The notes: a model not told the origin generated them from the letters alone. A DNA stretch of 64,000 nucleotides from Heliocidaris erythrogramma (GCA_025617745.1 CM046863.1:15752875-15816874), one strand, 5' to 3'. Positions 44,328 through 58,233 are shown, numbered from the stretch's first letter. Translations and numbers: made by a program.

Positions 44328-45378
44328 ATTAAACATGGACATGGACTTTATCAATCAGTATTATGATTTTGATAACTCGATAGTACGTACATAATTATTT
44401 CGTAGTGATACAGGTACGTTTCGCTTTAGCAAAATTATCAAGGCTACAGAGGGGCTCTTTCATTTTTTAAAACCTCATTTAATAACCCTTTTTCCAGCGA
44501 GCTGAATATTATTATTTTATTAGTATATGCATTATTAAAGTTAGATTTCAAGTAATGGCATCATACATTACAATGGATTACGGTAACCCCCCCCCCCCCC
44601 CCCCCCCCCGTGTGTAAGCCACTCTGACGTACCATATGCCTAAACTTTAAGTTAACACCGTTTGATATATGATTGCATTATCAATTTTTTGAGATTTTTT
44701 GAAAATCATTGTAATTCGAGAAATATGTTATTTTCCATTGGATTTGGCAGCCAATCAGAAATCGGTATTTTAATGACGTCATAGGGATTTGAAAATATTT
44801 TCATTGGATTCTACGGGTCTGAATACCCATAAAACCATCATCTACGTTTGAGTTTTCAGTAAAACCCAGTGAATATGAATTTTGGCGCACTTTGGAGCCA
44901 TTCTGGCCCACTGTGGCATTGGTTTCTTTTAACTAAGTTATGATTAAATACAAACTATTTTATTTTCACATCAAACACTAGCTCATTAGATAAAAATGGG
45001 ACTCTTTTGATAAACAATAGCTCAGAAACTACATCTACATCAATCTTATCTTCGTATATTGTTCAGTTGAATGTTCTAACAAATATCTTGAAGAAAGTAG
45101 ACAGTTGAACAATATATTTGTAGGAATTTGTTTTCTTTGTTTGTTTTGTGTGTGTTTGCTTTTGGTTTTGGTTTTTGCTCGATTTTAGCAATGTTTTCAC
45201 TTTTTAAAAAGTTCAAGCCGTAATATGGTATAGCATTTAATATTAACAGAAAATGAATTATGTATGATCGGAAGATTTATAGGTGTTCCTATCTGCCATG
45301 CTTATAAGGTGCAGCTCAAAGACTTTTGAAAAAGTCAGGGAGGGCACAATCCAAAAAAAATCTCAAAGCACACAAGAA

Positions 45379-45500
45379 CCCCCCGCCCACCCCCCCCCCC
45401 CAAAAAAAATACAAAAATAAATTAAATAAATAAAATAAGACAAATCAATAAAATATAAATAAATAAAATAAATAAACATAAATAAATAAATATAGAAAGA
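45379..45500. repeat. (C)n and (AAAT)n simple repeats
   Basis: A C run at about 45380-45400 is followed by an A run and then many AAAT/AATA units. Confidence 0.85.
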
Positions 45501-45519
45501 AAAGAATACAAGACACAAT

Positions 45520-48500
45520 GTTTAATTATGACAGACAGAATTCTCTCTTTATTTATTCACAATTGTAATTCCAGAAAGACAATGCACTGGAAATATTTGT
45601 ACAAGTCAAATACACAATTACCATGGAAACGAAAAAAAAAATATAAAATACTCCCTACATTCTCGTCCACCTCAACCAGAATCTAAAAGCAAATGACAAA
45701 GGGACAAATTTAAACAATCCTCATTTCTAATTCAAAGTTTTGAATGGTTTCCTCTACATAACCTTGGAAGTAACGTTTGGTACCTCAGGTAAGGTGTGCC
45801 AAAAGTGAAACAAGAGTCTTCATTTGTACTCTTACTTGTTAAAGAAAACATATTCACCAGTGCTTTTCATTAAAAAAACAAAATTTCTGTCAAGCTTATG
45901 CAGCAGCTGCTCTTAGCCATATTTCACATAGGATTATGACTAAATATTCCCTAAAAAACCCGGACATAGTATCGGGTTTAGATAAAAGCCTTTTGTTTTT
46001 TCAGTTTCTGGTAAAATTTTAAGAAATGTTGAAAATGAATTCAAATACAGTATGCTTAAAGCCCCAAGATTTAAATATTAAAGAGAAACGTATTGTAATA
46101 AAACATCCCAGTGAAAATTTTCTTACACACGTCAAATATAAAATGAGGATAAATGGTGAGATTTGTAGGTGATTACATACCAGGGTATTACACTGACAAT
46201 GGTATATTGCTACACTTCACAGTTCAAAAGAAATTTGAGTTCTAGTAAAAGTGAAAAATAACTTATGAGCTTGATCATTCTTAACACGTCACTGCAGAAG
46301 ATCATAAAAAACATGTCCCCTGAAAAGGACTGCTCTTCAGATTCCTTAATATTATCAGACATATGACAGAAAAAAGCTGAAAATTTAAAACAAACTTTAA
46401 TGCCAAATGCGAGCGTGTAGTCCCATTCACCCAAAATATAGCAACCATCTGCTAGATATATCATCAACTCGGGGATTCCATTAAAGTCAAGTTTTATTTA
46501 TCAACATGTGATGGCCAGTTCATTTGAAATCTACATAGGGAATGATTTGGACAAGATATGCACAGTGGTGTCATAAGAAACAAAACAATAAATAAAAAAA
46601 TATGAAGAAATGCATAATACAGAACTTTACATTCAAAACCACAAAAAACAAACAAAAGGAATTCATATCGTGAGATGTAACAATTCTTTTCTTTTTAAAT
46701 CATATCTTCTGAAATATATAAGAAGAGAAGAAAACGTACTGCATTGCAAAAATCACATGCTCGCTCTTTCAATTTTTTGTTATAAAAATTTGTACAGCCA
46801 ATACATAACCCCATGTTTGTTCCAACAGAAAAAATGAAAAATATCATATTATTTTTTTTCTTTTCTTTGTACAGCTCTTGCAAGTCAGTATTACGTTAAT
46901 AAATATACAGTCATAAAGAGATATATTGTTTCACAATATAAAAATTAACAATTCACATTGGAGTTAACATTAGTGACATTTCAATTAAAATACATTGATC
47001 CATAGTACTGACTATACCTTATAACACAACTTGAAAAAGGAGGGTTTGAAATATGAAAGTGCCCCATTGGTGGGCAATATTAAATTTAATCTATCATGCT
47101 CTCTAATTTCAATTTTTAATTTTATCGTTCATGACCACCATATCTATTTTGTGCAAAAAAATTCTTTCCAAATTAGCAATCTATAACTTCTCAACAAAAT
47201 CTTTGCTGATGTATTTCCTTTTCAGATACTTGACTTCTTAATGGAAAAATGTTGCAAAGGAAGGGAAACATCAGTATTGCCAATTTGATAAATAAAACCT
47301 GTCCCTTGGTAAATTAAGGATCTTTGGGTTCTAAAAATAGGGGTACCTCTCAGTACGGAGTAAGTTCTTGTGGCCTTTTTCCCCAAAGCACTTTTGATGA
47401 TTGTGCAATTCATTTCCGTTTTTATTTCTTTATGATGAGGCTACATCTATAGAACCACTAGTTTCAAGGTGGGTATATATTTTTTTTTAATTTATAGTAT
47501 ACAAGCCTTGATCTGGGAATACTAGTAGCAACAAAGAAAGAAACCTGACAAATCAAACATGCCCCAAAAATGCATCTCAAAAAGAATGGTGGTTCGTCAT
47601 TCAATAATCAATTAACAATCTTTAAAATGCATTCTTGACATCAAAATGGTGGGATTTGGTTCAATTCATTACAAAACGAATCGCGTAAATTGCATATAAT
47701 TTCCTCACCATTATAGAATATAGTAAAACCCTAAAAATAAGCATAACCCTGCCACCGTTTTAGAAGAGGCTAGTGAAAAAAATTGTTAGTAAGCAAAGAC
47801 GTTATTATGGTCTATCCATGGAGTATCATAATAGAACAAAATCATTGTAACAGTCCCACTTATAAGAATACATGTGCAGGTCAGAATGCAAATTGTTCAA
47901 GGTATATATCATCATTATGGTATTGACAGTTATCTAGTCTATACCTTTTTCAGGGGTACCAGTCACCCAAAAATATCATATGTGTAAAAGCGAGTAAAAT
48001 CAACACAAAAAACCTTTACCCGACATATGTTAAGAGTATAAAGGAAATAACATGAAAACCTGTGTAAAGGACTACAGTAAGACATATTGCATGAGTGTGT
48101 GCATGCTCATATGGGAGTCGATTCATATTTGCTTTCACCTGCATTTCAAGTGTTTTGGAACTTGCCCTTTTTTCTCTACAGAAGTAATATTAAAAGCTGA
48201 TATTTTTTTAATTACACCGGGACAGAAACCAAACCATTCAGAGAAAGATATTTTTGCGTAATTGGTCTCCGTAAAGTTATTAAGTACTAAGTTATTAAGT
48301 TATTAAGTCTACATTTTTGAATGGTTATTGTCATATTTCATTAAAAGAAAGATAAAGTAGGAAGCAAAGCTGGATTTCATTCAATTGTAATAAAATATCA
48401 CTATTAAGAAGAATGAGTGATGTATAGAAAATAGAAATAAATTCAAATGTGTTGCACACCACTTCACCCCCTACAAAACTAAATGGACTCTCCTACAAGT

Positions 48501-49940
48501 GCATTCACACCATATTCATCACGGACTCAACCATTTATTCAGGAAGGTAGGATATACACGCTTTGGAAGCACAAATTTAGAGTTCCTAAGTGATATGTGT
48601 ACTCTACATTGCAAGTTTAACAATATTCTCTCTTCTATATGACATACAAAAAAAAAGACATTTGCAAACAAATCTGACAGCAAAAAGATACATAAAGTTT
48701 GGCATATATAAATACAAAATCAGAGCAAAAAAAAATAATAGTATTCAGACCAAGAGATGTATAATATACATGTCGTATGAAAAAAAAATCAATTCTTATA
48801 GCATCAAGTTTTTACATAACAAAAGTGCAATAATATATTCTTATGTACAAATGTACAAAATAGTCATTCCAAATATTATTTTCTTACAAGTTACAAATGC
48901 AAGTTGATCAAAACATTGAGAGCTCGACGGACATGTTTCATGTCTATTCTCTCTCTCTCATACAATAATAATCCTCCAAAAAATTGCAGCTTTTTCGGGA
49001 AGGATACATATTTAAGTATAAAACATTATTTCTTTTAAGTACAAATGTGACTCGTTGTTCAAGGAGAGTCGTTGCATTTATGACAAAAAGTTGTCATCAA
49101 ATGCAGTTTTTTTTTTCAGCAAGTAAGGCTTGGAAATCGTATATAGTCATCTAAGTAATAATGTCACAGTACAATTACTTTGTTAGTAGTACTAATGTTC
49201 AATCCTCTTTGCTCTATTTGAAGTACAAAATTTCCCCTGTGGACTACAGTCATTTTCAGTGTCTTTCTGTTGCTATATACATAGAATATCCACTGAAGAT
49301 GCATTCTGGGGTGTGAGATTTACAATTGATCTACACTTTGGGCTAGTTGCATGTCAAAACTCACTTGCCCGGCAGTCAATTTGGGTCACAACTGGAATAT
49401 CGAGGGTGCGATTTAGGGGAACCCCACCCACACTTATATTCCTGATGAGAAACCGTCAATCTTTTGCAGGATTGACGGAGGCTGACCCAAGAGCCCCCAG
49501 AATGCATCTCTAAATAGGTAGCTCAGCAAAATGCAGTGGAACAAAAAGATGCATCCCATCCAGGACGCAAAATGTACACTTGTTGGTAATATCAATGAAT
49601 TTTCCAATTTGACATATCTGAATGAAAGTCTTGGTACTAGTTAGCCTAATCAAGGTTGCAGAGGTATTATAACCAACTCCATGTCCTAAATGGCAGATGC
49701 AGGGTCTTCAGGAAGAATGGTATTATACTGCTGAGGCTTCCCAAGGTTGTTATTATATGGTTCTACCTCCGTGCCAATGCAACGCCAAATCGTAATAAAA
49801 ATTAAAAAAAATAATAATAATAATAACAAAATACTGAGAGAAAAAAGTAAAACTATGAAGAAGAGAAATGTTGGTGTAAGTGTGCATTGTGTTGTATAGC
49901 ACTCCTTTAGTGATAACTTTTGATTTTGACTGTCACTCAA
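45520..49940 (-). CDS. Possible terminal exon with a long 3' untranslated region
   Basis: Speculative. On the minus strand, a short protein-like end (RCIGTEVEPYNNNLGKPQQ, then YNTILPEDPASAI and stop) is encoded at 49686-49790. A pyrimidine tract ending TTTCTCTCAG lies about 40-60 bases upstream, near 49835. From the stop, about 4.1 kb runs without a coding signal to overlapping AATAAA signals at about 45547-45556. The well-conserved part of the duplication (45506-48912) begins just past those signals. This would fit two tandem paralogous genes on the minus strand with long 3' untranslated regions. No family is recognised. Confidence 0.28.
49296..49506. repeat. Short MITE-like sequence with 15-bp inverted ends
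   Basis: AGATGCATTCTGGGG at the left and CCCCAGAATGCATCT at the right are inverted copies about 210 bases apart. No frame inside. Confidence 0.45.
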
Positions 49941-50439
49941 TGTGCCAACATATTTTCAAATAAATAATGAAATTATTATTATATTTTATAATATTTTATT
50001 ATTTTTTATCATATTGTTTAACATTATAATGAATACTATTCCACTAATTTATTATATTTTTTTTTCTGAAATATAATTTGATGCAAGTAAACTGCATCGA
50101 TCTCTACCACGTACACTGTCGGAAAGAGTTGGTTGGTTGGTTCTTCTTTATGATGGCGCTCTTCAATCTCCTCAGATTATTCGCGCCAGTCATAGTAGAT
50201 TTGGCGTAGGCTTCGAAGAGCCCACGAGTGACTTTTTTTGTGGTGAAAATGGTGTTATTAATGGTCATCATTAGTATGGTAAAAAGTTAATATCCCATCT
50301 CCAGAGTTAGATAGCTGTCGATCGTGATTATTCGTAATTATTCGCTATAATATCAAGATACCCCAGCAATCAATCGGAATTAACAGAGAGAGACGGGGGA
50401 AGTAAATTCCAATTGTTCATGGAAAACATAAAACATACA

Positions 50440-50510
50440 TATTTATACACAATGCATATACATTGCATATAAATATATACATATACATACACATACATAC
50501 ACACATTTTG
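50440..50510. repeat. ATAC/ATATAC simple repeat
   Basis: Alternating ATACAC and CATATA units beside the 3' end of the I-type LINE. Confidence 0.8.
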
Positions 50511-50567
50511 TTTTATTTTTTTGTTACTCTTTACCCAATTTCTTCAACATCGTATACATAACAATGT

Positions 50568-52651
<2,084 letters not shown>

Positions 52652-53010
52652 ATCAGTAAAATCAGAATTGATTTTATTATTTGCTAGATAAATCTATGTA
52701 CCTACCTATTTGCTAGTCTTCCGACTACGCAAGCCATTCGAGTAATTAAAGTCACGACAGTGCATATACCCCCCCCCCCCCCCCTAGGATCACGCCTTCC
52801 TCTGTGCACGTACGCATGACGCGCGCACACAATCCTCCTCTTTACGAGCAGCCTCAGACAAACTTTGACATGTTGCTAGGCAAGGAGTGGGGTAGGAGGG
52901 TGGGACATAGGTAGGTACATAGATTTATCTAGCAAATAATAAAATCACTTCTGATTTTACTGATTTACTACAATAAATCAATGTACCTACCTATTTGCTA
53001 GACCAGCACA
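52652..53010 (-). repeat. DIRS 3' inverted and complementary repeats
   Basis: Contains the 58-bp inverted pair, a C tract (52770-52785), the segment complementary to the far end (52795-52844), and a third ATGTACCTACCTATTTGCTAG copy at 52981-53001. This fits the internal complementary region plus terminal repeat of DIRS elements. Confidence 0.7.
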
Positions 53011-53043
53011 GATTCAAATGGGGGGCATGTCCCAAGAGGAAGG

Positions 53044-53919
53044 TCAACAGGAACCCAAGGATGACGTTGCAGCTTGCAACGTCTTGTTAGAAAAAGACTC
53101 AACACACAGAACATCTTTCAAATAAAAAGATGTGAAGGACGTGGAGGAGCGCCAGTAGGCTGCCCTCATAATGTCCACTAGGGGCACCCCTTGGAAAAGA
53201 GCCCAAGAGGCACTGATGCCCCTGGTATCGTGAGCACGGGGCTTCCCATCACTCAATAGGGCCTCCGGCCCAGCTGCCTGGATCGCTTCGACTATCCATC
53301 TAGAAATGGATTCTCTGGAAGCGGGGGAAAAGGGCTCTCGAGTGATGACAAGCTGATCACTCTTACGAAGAGTCTTAGTCGTATCTAAATACCATTTCAA
53401 GGCCCTCACCGGACACCAGACCTTATCCTCCTGCACCGAGGAATGGTCCGACAGCGGTCTAAGAAAAATCTCAACTGGTCCAGAGGAAGCAGTCTGATTT
53501 TTGGCAATAAAGGAGGGCTTGGGTATAAGTCGCACACCATGGTTCTCCCAACGGATGTGACCCGGTGTGATACACAGAGCATGAAGAGTACTCCTCCTCT
53601 GTGCAGAAGCAATAGCAACTAAAAACAGCGTCTTGACTGTTAAATGGTGAAGGGACGCTTTACCCAAAGGTTCAAAAGGTGGCTTCGCAAGCACGTCAAG
53701 GACCTTGGGTAGACTCCAAGAAGGAGTCAGGCTACGAGTTGATGGACGCTGCAAGAAGAAGGAGCGAGTCAACCTAGCCAAAAGAGGGGAGTTGGAGACT
53801 CCCGAACCATCAGCAAAACCAACGTGGACGGCGGCAATAGCCGAACGATAGCCACGTATGGTTGAAATCGATCTACCCTTATCGAAAAGGGAGATCAAAA
53901 AATCGGCGTGGCGAGACAC
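53044..53919 (-). pseudogene. DIRS tyrosine recombinase
   Basis: A 291-codon frame. GRSISTIRGYRSAIAAVH is the end of the N-terminal DNA-binding domain. The catalytic domain shows the first Arg in SAQRRSTLHAL near residue 105, the HxxR box in RAHDTRG near 229 and the nucleophile Tyr in SFTSFYLKD near 265, so the R-HxxR-Y set is complete. The start Met is not the real start. The upstream portion, SERASQFVMRSRRDSTRD and LYNSRLGAFFSWCE, is in another frame, at about 54030-53940, and joins through a frameshift near 53920, with some residues missing. The enzyme would insert the circular element copy; this copy is broken only at that point. Confidence 0.86.
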
Positions 53920-53994
53920 CCTGATTCTCGCACCAAGAAAAGAAGGCCCCTAGACGAGAGTTGTAGAGATCTCTAGTGGAGTCTCTACGGCTTC

Positions 53995-56736
53995 TCATAA
54001 CAAACTGGGAGGCCCTCTCGGAGAGCCCCGAGTTTCTGGCGTCTTCCCCAACAACGGCCAGGCAGTCAAGTGGAGGACCGCTGGGCGTTGATGAACAATC
54101 CCCGAGAGGGGTTGAATTATCAAATCCTCCCTGAGAGGAAGGGGAAACGGATGGCCGGCCAGGAGACTCAGCAGGTCTGGAAACCAATGTCTCGCTGGCC
54201 AATGTGGGGCTATCAACAAGAGCCAAGCCCCGTCCTCCTTGACCTTCCTCAAGACCTGAGGGATCAGAGGAATGGGGGGAAAAGCGTATCCCCGGATAGC
54301 TCCCCAATGGAGGGAAAAGGCATCCATCGCCCACGCCTCCTGATCCCGAACCCGCGAGCAATACCTCGGGAGTCGATGATTGAGGGTGGAGGCGAACAGA
54401 TCGATCTCCAGAGGACCCCACACCTCTTGGAGAAGAGCAAACACCTCCGGATGAAGAGTCCACTCTGACGGGAGGCATTTGCCCCGAGACAGAAAATCCG
54501 CGATCAGATTGTCCTGACCGGGAATGTAGGAGGCTACCGGAATAATGTTCATAGACCGGCACCACCTCCACAACTGGGCAGCTAAGGTGTTCAGAGAGGA
54601 AGACCGAGTACCGCCTTGGCGATTGATATAGGCAGCTACTGTGACATTGTCCGTAAGAACGAGTACAGTGCGACCAACAAGACCGGGCCTGAAATGATGA
54701 AGAGACAGGCTGACCGCCATGATTTCCAAAACATTGATATGGGGCATAACTCTCAAGTGAGACCAGTCCCCTGAAATCATCTCGCCCCGGCAATGACCAC
54801 CCCAACCGAGAAGGGAGGCGTCTGTCGCCAGAGAAACTGACGGAAAAGGGGTACAGAGAGGCTTGCCTTGGGCAAGAAACGAACTGTTCGTCCAGGGGGC
54901 GAGAAGGAGCTTGATATCTCTTGGGAGTGGAATCCACCCCAAAGGAGAATCTTTGCCCGGTCTGAAAAACTTGAGGAGGTGCCTCTGAAAGGGCCTCATC
55001 AACAGCCTGCAGTCTGGCAAGACGTCGACTAGACTGGCCAGATAGCCCAGGAATTGAAGCCATTGTCTGGCTCTGACCCTGCGGGCCGCTCGCAATGACC
55101 GTGCGGTCATGGTGATAGTCCGAATTCTGTCCCGACTGGGGCGGGCAAGCTGATTCGGGATATCTATCTCCGCACCCAAGTACATCGGGGTACGTGTGGG
55201 AGATAATTCCCATTTTTCCCAGTTTATCAGAAAGCCTAAGTCTTGCGTTAGCCGCAGTAAAAGGCATAACTGATCCAACAGGAGGGACTCTGAGTTTGCA
55301 ACTAGGAGCCAATCGTCTAGATAGACGAATAATCGGAGGCCGCGATTCCGTAGAAACGCGGCCAGGGCCGACACTATTCGGGTAAAGACTCGAGGGGCCG
55401 GCCTCAGCCCGAAAGGCAGGGCACGAAATCGAAACGTTTCGCCCCGGAACGCGAATCCCAGCAAATTTCTCGACAGAGAGTGGATGGGAATGTGAAAGTA
55501 CGCGTCTTTGAGATCGAGGGAGATCGCAAGGTCGTCCCGCTTGATCAAGGGCAGAATAGATGCCAAGGTCTCCATGCGAAAATGCACTGGAGGTATAAAC
55601 CTGTTGATTCTTTTCATATTTAGAATCATACGTAAACTTCCCGAGCGCTTGGGAATGACAAATATTGGGGAGAGACAGAGATGAGGATGATCTCTCACCC
55701 TTTCTACAGCGCCCTTTCCCAGCAGCGTGGCGATCTCTGAGGAGATGTGCTGCTGGAAAAGGGCGGACATTGGAGGCGGGCGGATTCTGATGGCGCCGTT
55801 TGGAATTGGCTTTATCAGATCTATGTAAAAGCCGTCGCGCACGACGGATAGCACAAAGGTGTCGCCGGAGATTGCCTCCCAAACTGGGAGGAATCTCCGG
55901 AGCCGCCCGCCTACACTGTCCACAAGCACTCGGGGTAAGGTATCAAAAGGCCGACTTGGGCCTACCCGAGGGATAGTCACAGTCACTCGACGCTTTGAGC
56001 GGTTAGCGCCTGTCGAGACCGACTTAGACTTCGGAAAGGACCGAGCAGGCCGAGTGGGCAAGAATTGTCTGGCCATCTCCTTTGCCTGTTTGCGACCCTC
56101 TATCTCTTTGTGGAAGACCTCATTAAACTGGCCCCCAAAGAGTTTGGGATGCGAGGAAGGGATACCCCGCAAGAGAGGCGGGATGTCTTTCTCTAGCACT
56201 CCCAGTGTGGAGAGCGCCAACTTGCGGCGTTGATGCGTAATGTCAATCGCCGCTGATGAGAGCTGAGACCACTGAAGTCCAGCTAACAAAAGCAGGAGTT
56301 CATCCAACAAATTGGAGTCCCCCTCGGTCACATTCAGTTCAACTGATCTGGCCCGAAGGCGTAACAGTGAACCCAGGTACGCCGAAAGCCTTAAGCCCGA
56401 CCTGACTTTGGTTTCAAAGTTCACTAGGGGCTTCTCGGCGGATCTATAGGACTGAGACTTGAAATTGATATTCAAACGTTGTCCCATACCCAAAATTTCC
56501 TGGGATAAACCCTTGGCTGAAAAGAAGCCCTGGGTATCATCCCGATAGAAAGAGAAGGCACTACCAAAGGGACGTCGGGTAGCCCGACCCGCATCGGTGA
56601 GTGCCTCCCTATCCCCATACTCCTGTTTGAAGTCCTCTGTAAGAGGAATACCAGGAGACGGGCCATGCTGTCTGAATACTTGGGGAAAAATTTCTGGCAT
56701 ATACTTCTCTAACAGGGCCTTGGCATCTGCCGCCAT
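53995..56736 (-). CDS. DIRS RT, RNase H and methyltransferase-like polyprotein
   Basis: A 913-codon uninterrupted frame. The N-terminal 300 residues are the end of a gag-like or linker region (MAADAKALLEKYMP and onward). RT spans about residues 330-560: LRMILNMKRIN, ISLDLKDAYFHIPIH, RALPFGLRPAP and FVYLDDWLL with the YLDD catalytic pair. RNase H spans about 640-770: SLATDASLLGWGG, INVLEIMAV, VLTDNVTVAAYINRQGG and LIADFLSRG. The C-terminal part has EIDLFASTLNHRLP and YAFPPIPLI, matching the position and FPP-type motif of the methyltransferase-like domain of DIRS elements. The enzyme would make cDNA in the cytoplasm or nucleus. The frame is full length, unlike its neighbours. Confidence 0.85.
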   Translation of the reverse strand: MAADAKALLEKYMPEIFPQVFRQHGPSPGIPLTEDFKQEYGDREALTDAGRATRRPFGSAFSFYRDDTQGFFSAKGLSQEILGMGQRLNINFKSQSYRSAEKPLVNFETKVRSGLRLSAYLGSLLRLRARSVELNVTEGDSNLLDELLLLLAGLQWSQLSSAAIDITHQRRKLALSTLGVLEKDIPPLLRGIPSSHPKLFGGQFNEVFHKEIEGRKQAKEMARQFLPTRPARSFPKSKSVSTGANRSKRRVTVTIPRVGPSRPFDTLPRVLVDSVGGRLRRFLPVWEAISGDTFVLSVVRDGFYIDLIKPIPNGAIRIRPPPMSALFQQHISSEIATLLGKGAVERVRDHPHLCLSPIFVIPKRSGSLRMILNMKRINRFIPPVHFRMETLASILPLIKRDDLAISLDLKDAYFHIPIHSLSRNLLGFAFRGETFRFRALPFGLRPAPRVFTRIVSALAAFLRNRGLRLFVYLDDWLLVANSESLLLDQLCLLLRLTQDLGFLINWEKWELSPTRTPMYLGAEIDIPNQLARPSRDRIRTITMTARSLRAARRVRARQWLQFLGYLASLVDVLPDCRLLMRPFQRHLLKFFRPGKDSPLGWIPLPRDIKLLLAPWTNSSFLAQGKPLCTPFPSVSLATDASLLGWGGHCRGEMISGDWSHLRVMPHINVLEIMAVSLSLHHFRPGLVGRTVLVLTDNVTVAAYINRQGGTRSSSLNTLAAQLWRWCRSMNIIPVASYIPGQDNLIADFLSRGKCLPSEWTLHPEVFALLQEVWGPLEIDLFASTLNHRLPRYCSRVRDQEAWAMDAFSLHWGAIRGYAFPPIPLIPQVLRKVKEDGAWLLLIAPHWPARHWFPDLLSLLAGHPFPLPLREDLIIQPLSGIVHQRPAVLHLTAWPLLGKTPETRGSPRGPPSLL

Positions 56737-58121
56737 AGCCTGACAAGGCTGGGGTCGTAGCCGGCCTGAGATTCTGAAACAGACGGGGTAGAAACCTGCG
56801 AGACAGAATCAAATTCGGGAGAAGTTGTCCGGTGGGGAAAATCCCATGGGGGTGGATATGCCCACGGACCAGTGACAGACTCCTCCCCCGGCGGGGCTCC
56901 GAGAGCCGCAGGCACGGGAGGAGTAGGTCGAGATACCGCATTCGGACAAAATTGTCCCAGGTTCTCATGAATATCGGAGACCGGGAAAACACCGGGGTCC
57001 GACTCGGGAACATCCTCCATCACAGTGATAACTGACTGGGGAGAACCCGTCTCAGTAACCGGCAGCGTCGGGGATTAGTATCCAAACCATGCTGCTCAGC
57101 AAAGAGTCTCATTAATCTGAGCAACTCAGATTGAGAGTCGGGGGGAAGAGAGGGCGGAGCCTTCTTACCCGACTTGGGTTTATCCTTGGATTTACCCTTC
57201 TTGGCTTTAAGCTTCTTAGCGGGGGTGTGAGCCACCGTAATATAAGGCCGTTTAGAAGCACGGGAAGTGTTAGGCTGCAGTATAGAAGCCTTACTACCCA
57301 AATTGTCCGGGCCGGGCTCCCCAGTGGGGAGAAGCAATTCGGCCGCAACTCTAGGGACTGTGCTTCCCCGACCAGAGCCCCGATTCGCATTAACTGCCGG
57401 GGGTGGACGGGCTGCTGCATTGCAGCACTGCTGGGAATAGCACCCGGAGCACTGACGTTGGTCAGTGGCTGGCGGGAACCAGCAGTCTTCCGCTGCGAGA
57501 ACCTGCTCGAGGAGGAGGTCTTCTTAGCGGGATGCGGATTTGCGTTACCGACTGTAATTCCCCCAGACACATCGACGGTGGTCGGATGTCGGGGGAAGCC
57601 AGTAACACTGGGTGAAATCTCGCTAGGCACCCCGACGGTGGTCGGGGGTCGGCAAGACCCAGTAACATCATTAGCTGACCGCTTAGCGGTCTTACCAGTT
57701 AATGCCCCCTCCAGGCTCCCGACGGTGGTCGGGGGTCGAGAGGACCCGGTAATACTAGCTACCGCCCCCCCCCCCCCCCCCCAACTGCAGACGCGGTGGT
57801 CGTGAGTTGGAGGGAGCTAGAATTGCTAATGACGGGTGTTCGGTCCGAAGACTTATGAACACCTAACTTACCTATAAAGCCTGTCTTGCTCGACGTTCCC
57901 GGTACAAAAATACCAGAGCGAGCCGACAGACTGACGCCCTTACCTCCCCTGACCATCGTGTTTGACTCGCTGGTAGGCGAGCGAAACACAGAGGTCTCCA
58001 ACACACTCACTGGGCTGACGCCCTTATAAGTGAGAGTAGTGGAAGGGAGGGAAGAAGAATTGGAAGAGCACGGAGGCAACCAAGACCTCGATTGCTCTTC
58101 CTCCGAAGAACTCATTATCAC
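56709..58121 (-). pseudogene. DIRS gag-like region, frameshifted
   Basis: The frame opens at 58121 with MIMSSSEEEQSRSW and is rich in Ser, Thr and Pro. It runs into a C tract on the plus strand (57766-57782, read as a Gly run), which probably shifts the frame. Further pieces lie at 57630-57112 and 57337-57020, the latter with a Lys-rich KKLKAKKGKSKDKPKSGKK stretch that suggests nucleic-acid binding, and at 57023-56709. Three or four copies of a CGACGGTGGTCGG-type repeat (57571-57800) lie inside. No zinc finger is seen. Confidence 0.6.
57571..57805 (-). repeat. Internal repeats in the DIRS gag region
   Basis: CGACGGTGGTCGGGGGTCG-like units at about 57571, 57632 and 57719, with a weaker one at 57791, each followed by ACCC(A/G)GTAA-type sequence. 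Spacing is 60-90 bases. Confidence 0.65.
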
Positions 58122-58195
58122 CTGTAAGGAGATATAAAAGAGTCAAACAATAAACAATTGTAAAGAAAAGGGCGTACAAAGCGAGAGTGAAACGG

Positions 58196-58233
58196 AATGG
58201 AATTTTCCAGCGCAGTGTGTGGAAAATTCCATT
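58196..58233. repeat. 14-bp perfect hairpin
   Basis: AATGGAATTTTCCA and TGGAAAATTCCATT flank a 10-base loop. It lies just upstream of the DIRS gag start on the minus strand. Confidence 0.8.

Larger units (their letters stand above)
43001..44915. mobile_element. Non-autonomous DNA transposon with 36-bp inverted repeats
   Basis: The left end is CACAGTGGGCCAGGGC at 43001-43036. The right end, 44880-44915, is its inverted copy with a few mismatches (GGCCCACTGTG at the tip). The duplicated copy B has no such sequence at the matching place (about 60052), where flanking sequences join directly. No transposase frame is visible. It contains two SINE copies and a 23-base C tract. The terminal CAC recalls the CMC group, but I could not settle the target duplication. 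Confidence 0.68.
42129..48912. repeat. Segmental duplication, copy A
   Basis: This region is collinear, in direct orientation, with 59376-64000. Similarity is patchy at 42129-45505 (anchors at 42129, 42430, 42495, 42900, 44945 and 45240) and high over 45506-48912. Copy A alone carries a 1.9-kb insertion at 43001-44915. No long frame is conserved between copies, and open frames such as 48052-48261 are frameshifted in the other copy, so the shared sequence is non-coding. Confidence 0.88.

Noticed and set aside
48052-48261. Open frame that has a partner at 63129-63368 in the duplicated copy
   Set aside because: The two frames diverge by frameshift and change length, so selection is not for protein.
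49440-49470. CTGATGAGAAACC as a hammerhead core
   Set aside because: There is no room for stem II between the two core parts.
53879-55882. 667-codon minus-strand frame overlapping the DIRS enzyme frame
   Set aside because: Mostly a shadow of the 913-codon frame. Only its last 50 residues, the recombinase N-terminal region, are real, and they are described under the recombinase.
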